Shown here: piece by piece, positions 63,989-64,000 of the stretch
Position numbering within the stretch: the stretch's first letter is position 1
Layout: every line of letters begins with the position of its first letter
Source: Echeneis naucrates
Lineage: Eukaryota > Chordata > Actinopteri > Carangiformes > Echeneidae
Assembly (NCBI RefSeq): GCF_900963305.1
Contig: NC_042524.1
Coordinates: forward strand, 186,001 to 250,000
Reading direction: 5' to 3'
Length of the DNA: 64,000 nucleotides
Position numbers and translations under genes: made by a program
Notes under the pieces: generated by a model
What the model saw: the letters and a program-made list of their open reading frames with translations, nothing else
Database searches by the model: none
What the model was told of the DNA's origin: nothing

Positions 63989-64000
63989 GAAATAGAAACG
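63989..64000 (-). promoter_or_regulatory. possible interferon-stimulated response element
   Basis: GAAATAGAAACG at the very edge fits GAAANNGAAAC, and cgttttt...tttcg just inside it (63976-63984) adds an inverted GAAA unit. It lies upstream of the unrecognised gene. The motif is short and could be chance. Confidence 0.4.

Overview
The window is nuclear DNA from a ray-finned fish, most likely a percomorph teleost. The evidence is short spliced vertebrate genes with GT-AG introns, teleost-specific genes (an HSP30-type small heat shock protein and a second stem-loop binding protein, slbp2), young L2-type LINE copies, many CA/GT microsatellites and nuclear tRNA genes. I see no bacterial, CRISPR, phage or LTR/retroviral material. 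Exon models were built by hand from splice sites. For the complete gene models every exon phase closes, so those coordinates are probably close to right. UTR ends and transcription starts are not resolved.

Layout, left to right: camk2a first coding exon (-); an L2-type LINE; sra1 (-) head-to-head with apbb3 (+); an alpha-1B adrenergic receptor gene (-) split by four introns, one holding a 16-bp minisatellite; a gene-poor stretch; tRNA-Asp and a TIM-family receptor (+); nhp2 (+); lcp2/SLP-76 in 21 exons (-), with an L2 copy and an 800-bp hAT-like transposon in its introns; zmat2 (-); slbp2 (+); fam53c (+); hsp30 (-); a compact egr1 with an intact immediate-early promoter (+); two decayed tRNA copies; a second TIM-family gene (-); and a four-exon gene I do not recognise (-), with an ISRE-like motif upstream at the right edge.

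The human counterparts of camk2a, sra1, apbb3, adra1b, the TIM genes, nhp2, lcp2, zmat2, fam53c and egr1 all lie on chromosome 5q31-q35 (general knowledge). The window is therefore a compacted and reshuffled piece of one ancestral vertebrate chromosome arm. Three genes have immune roles: the TIM receptors in apoptotic-cell or lymphocyte recognition, and lcp2 in antigen-receptor signalling. The others serve neuronal signalling, RNA metabolism (nhp2, zmat2, slbp2) and immediate-early or stress responses (egr1, hsp30).

The best leads for something new are the extra introns of the adrenergic receptor, the unrecognised gene at 61.9-63.8 kb, the joint loss of one TIM disulfide, a perfect 54-bp palindrome, and three small dispersed repeat families.
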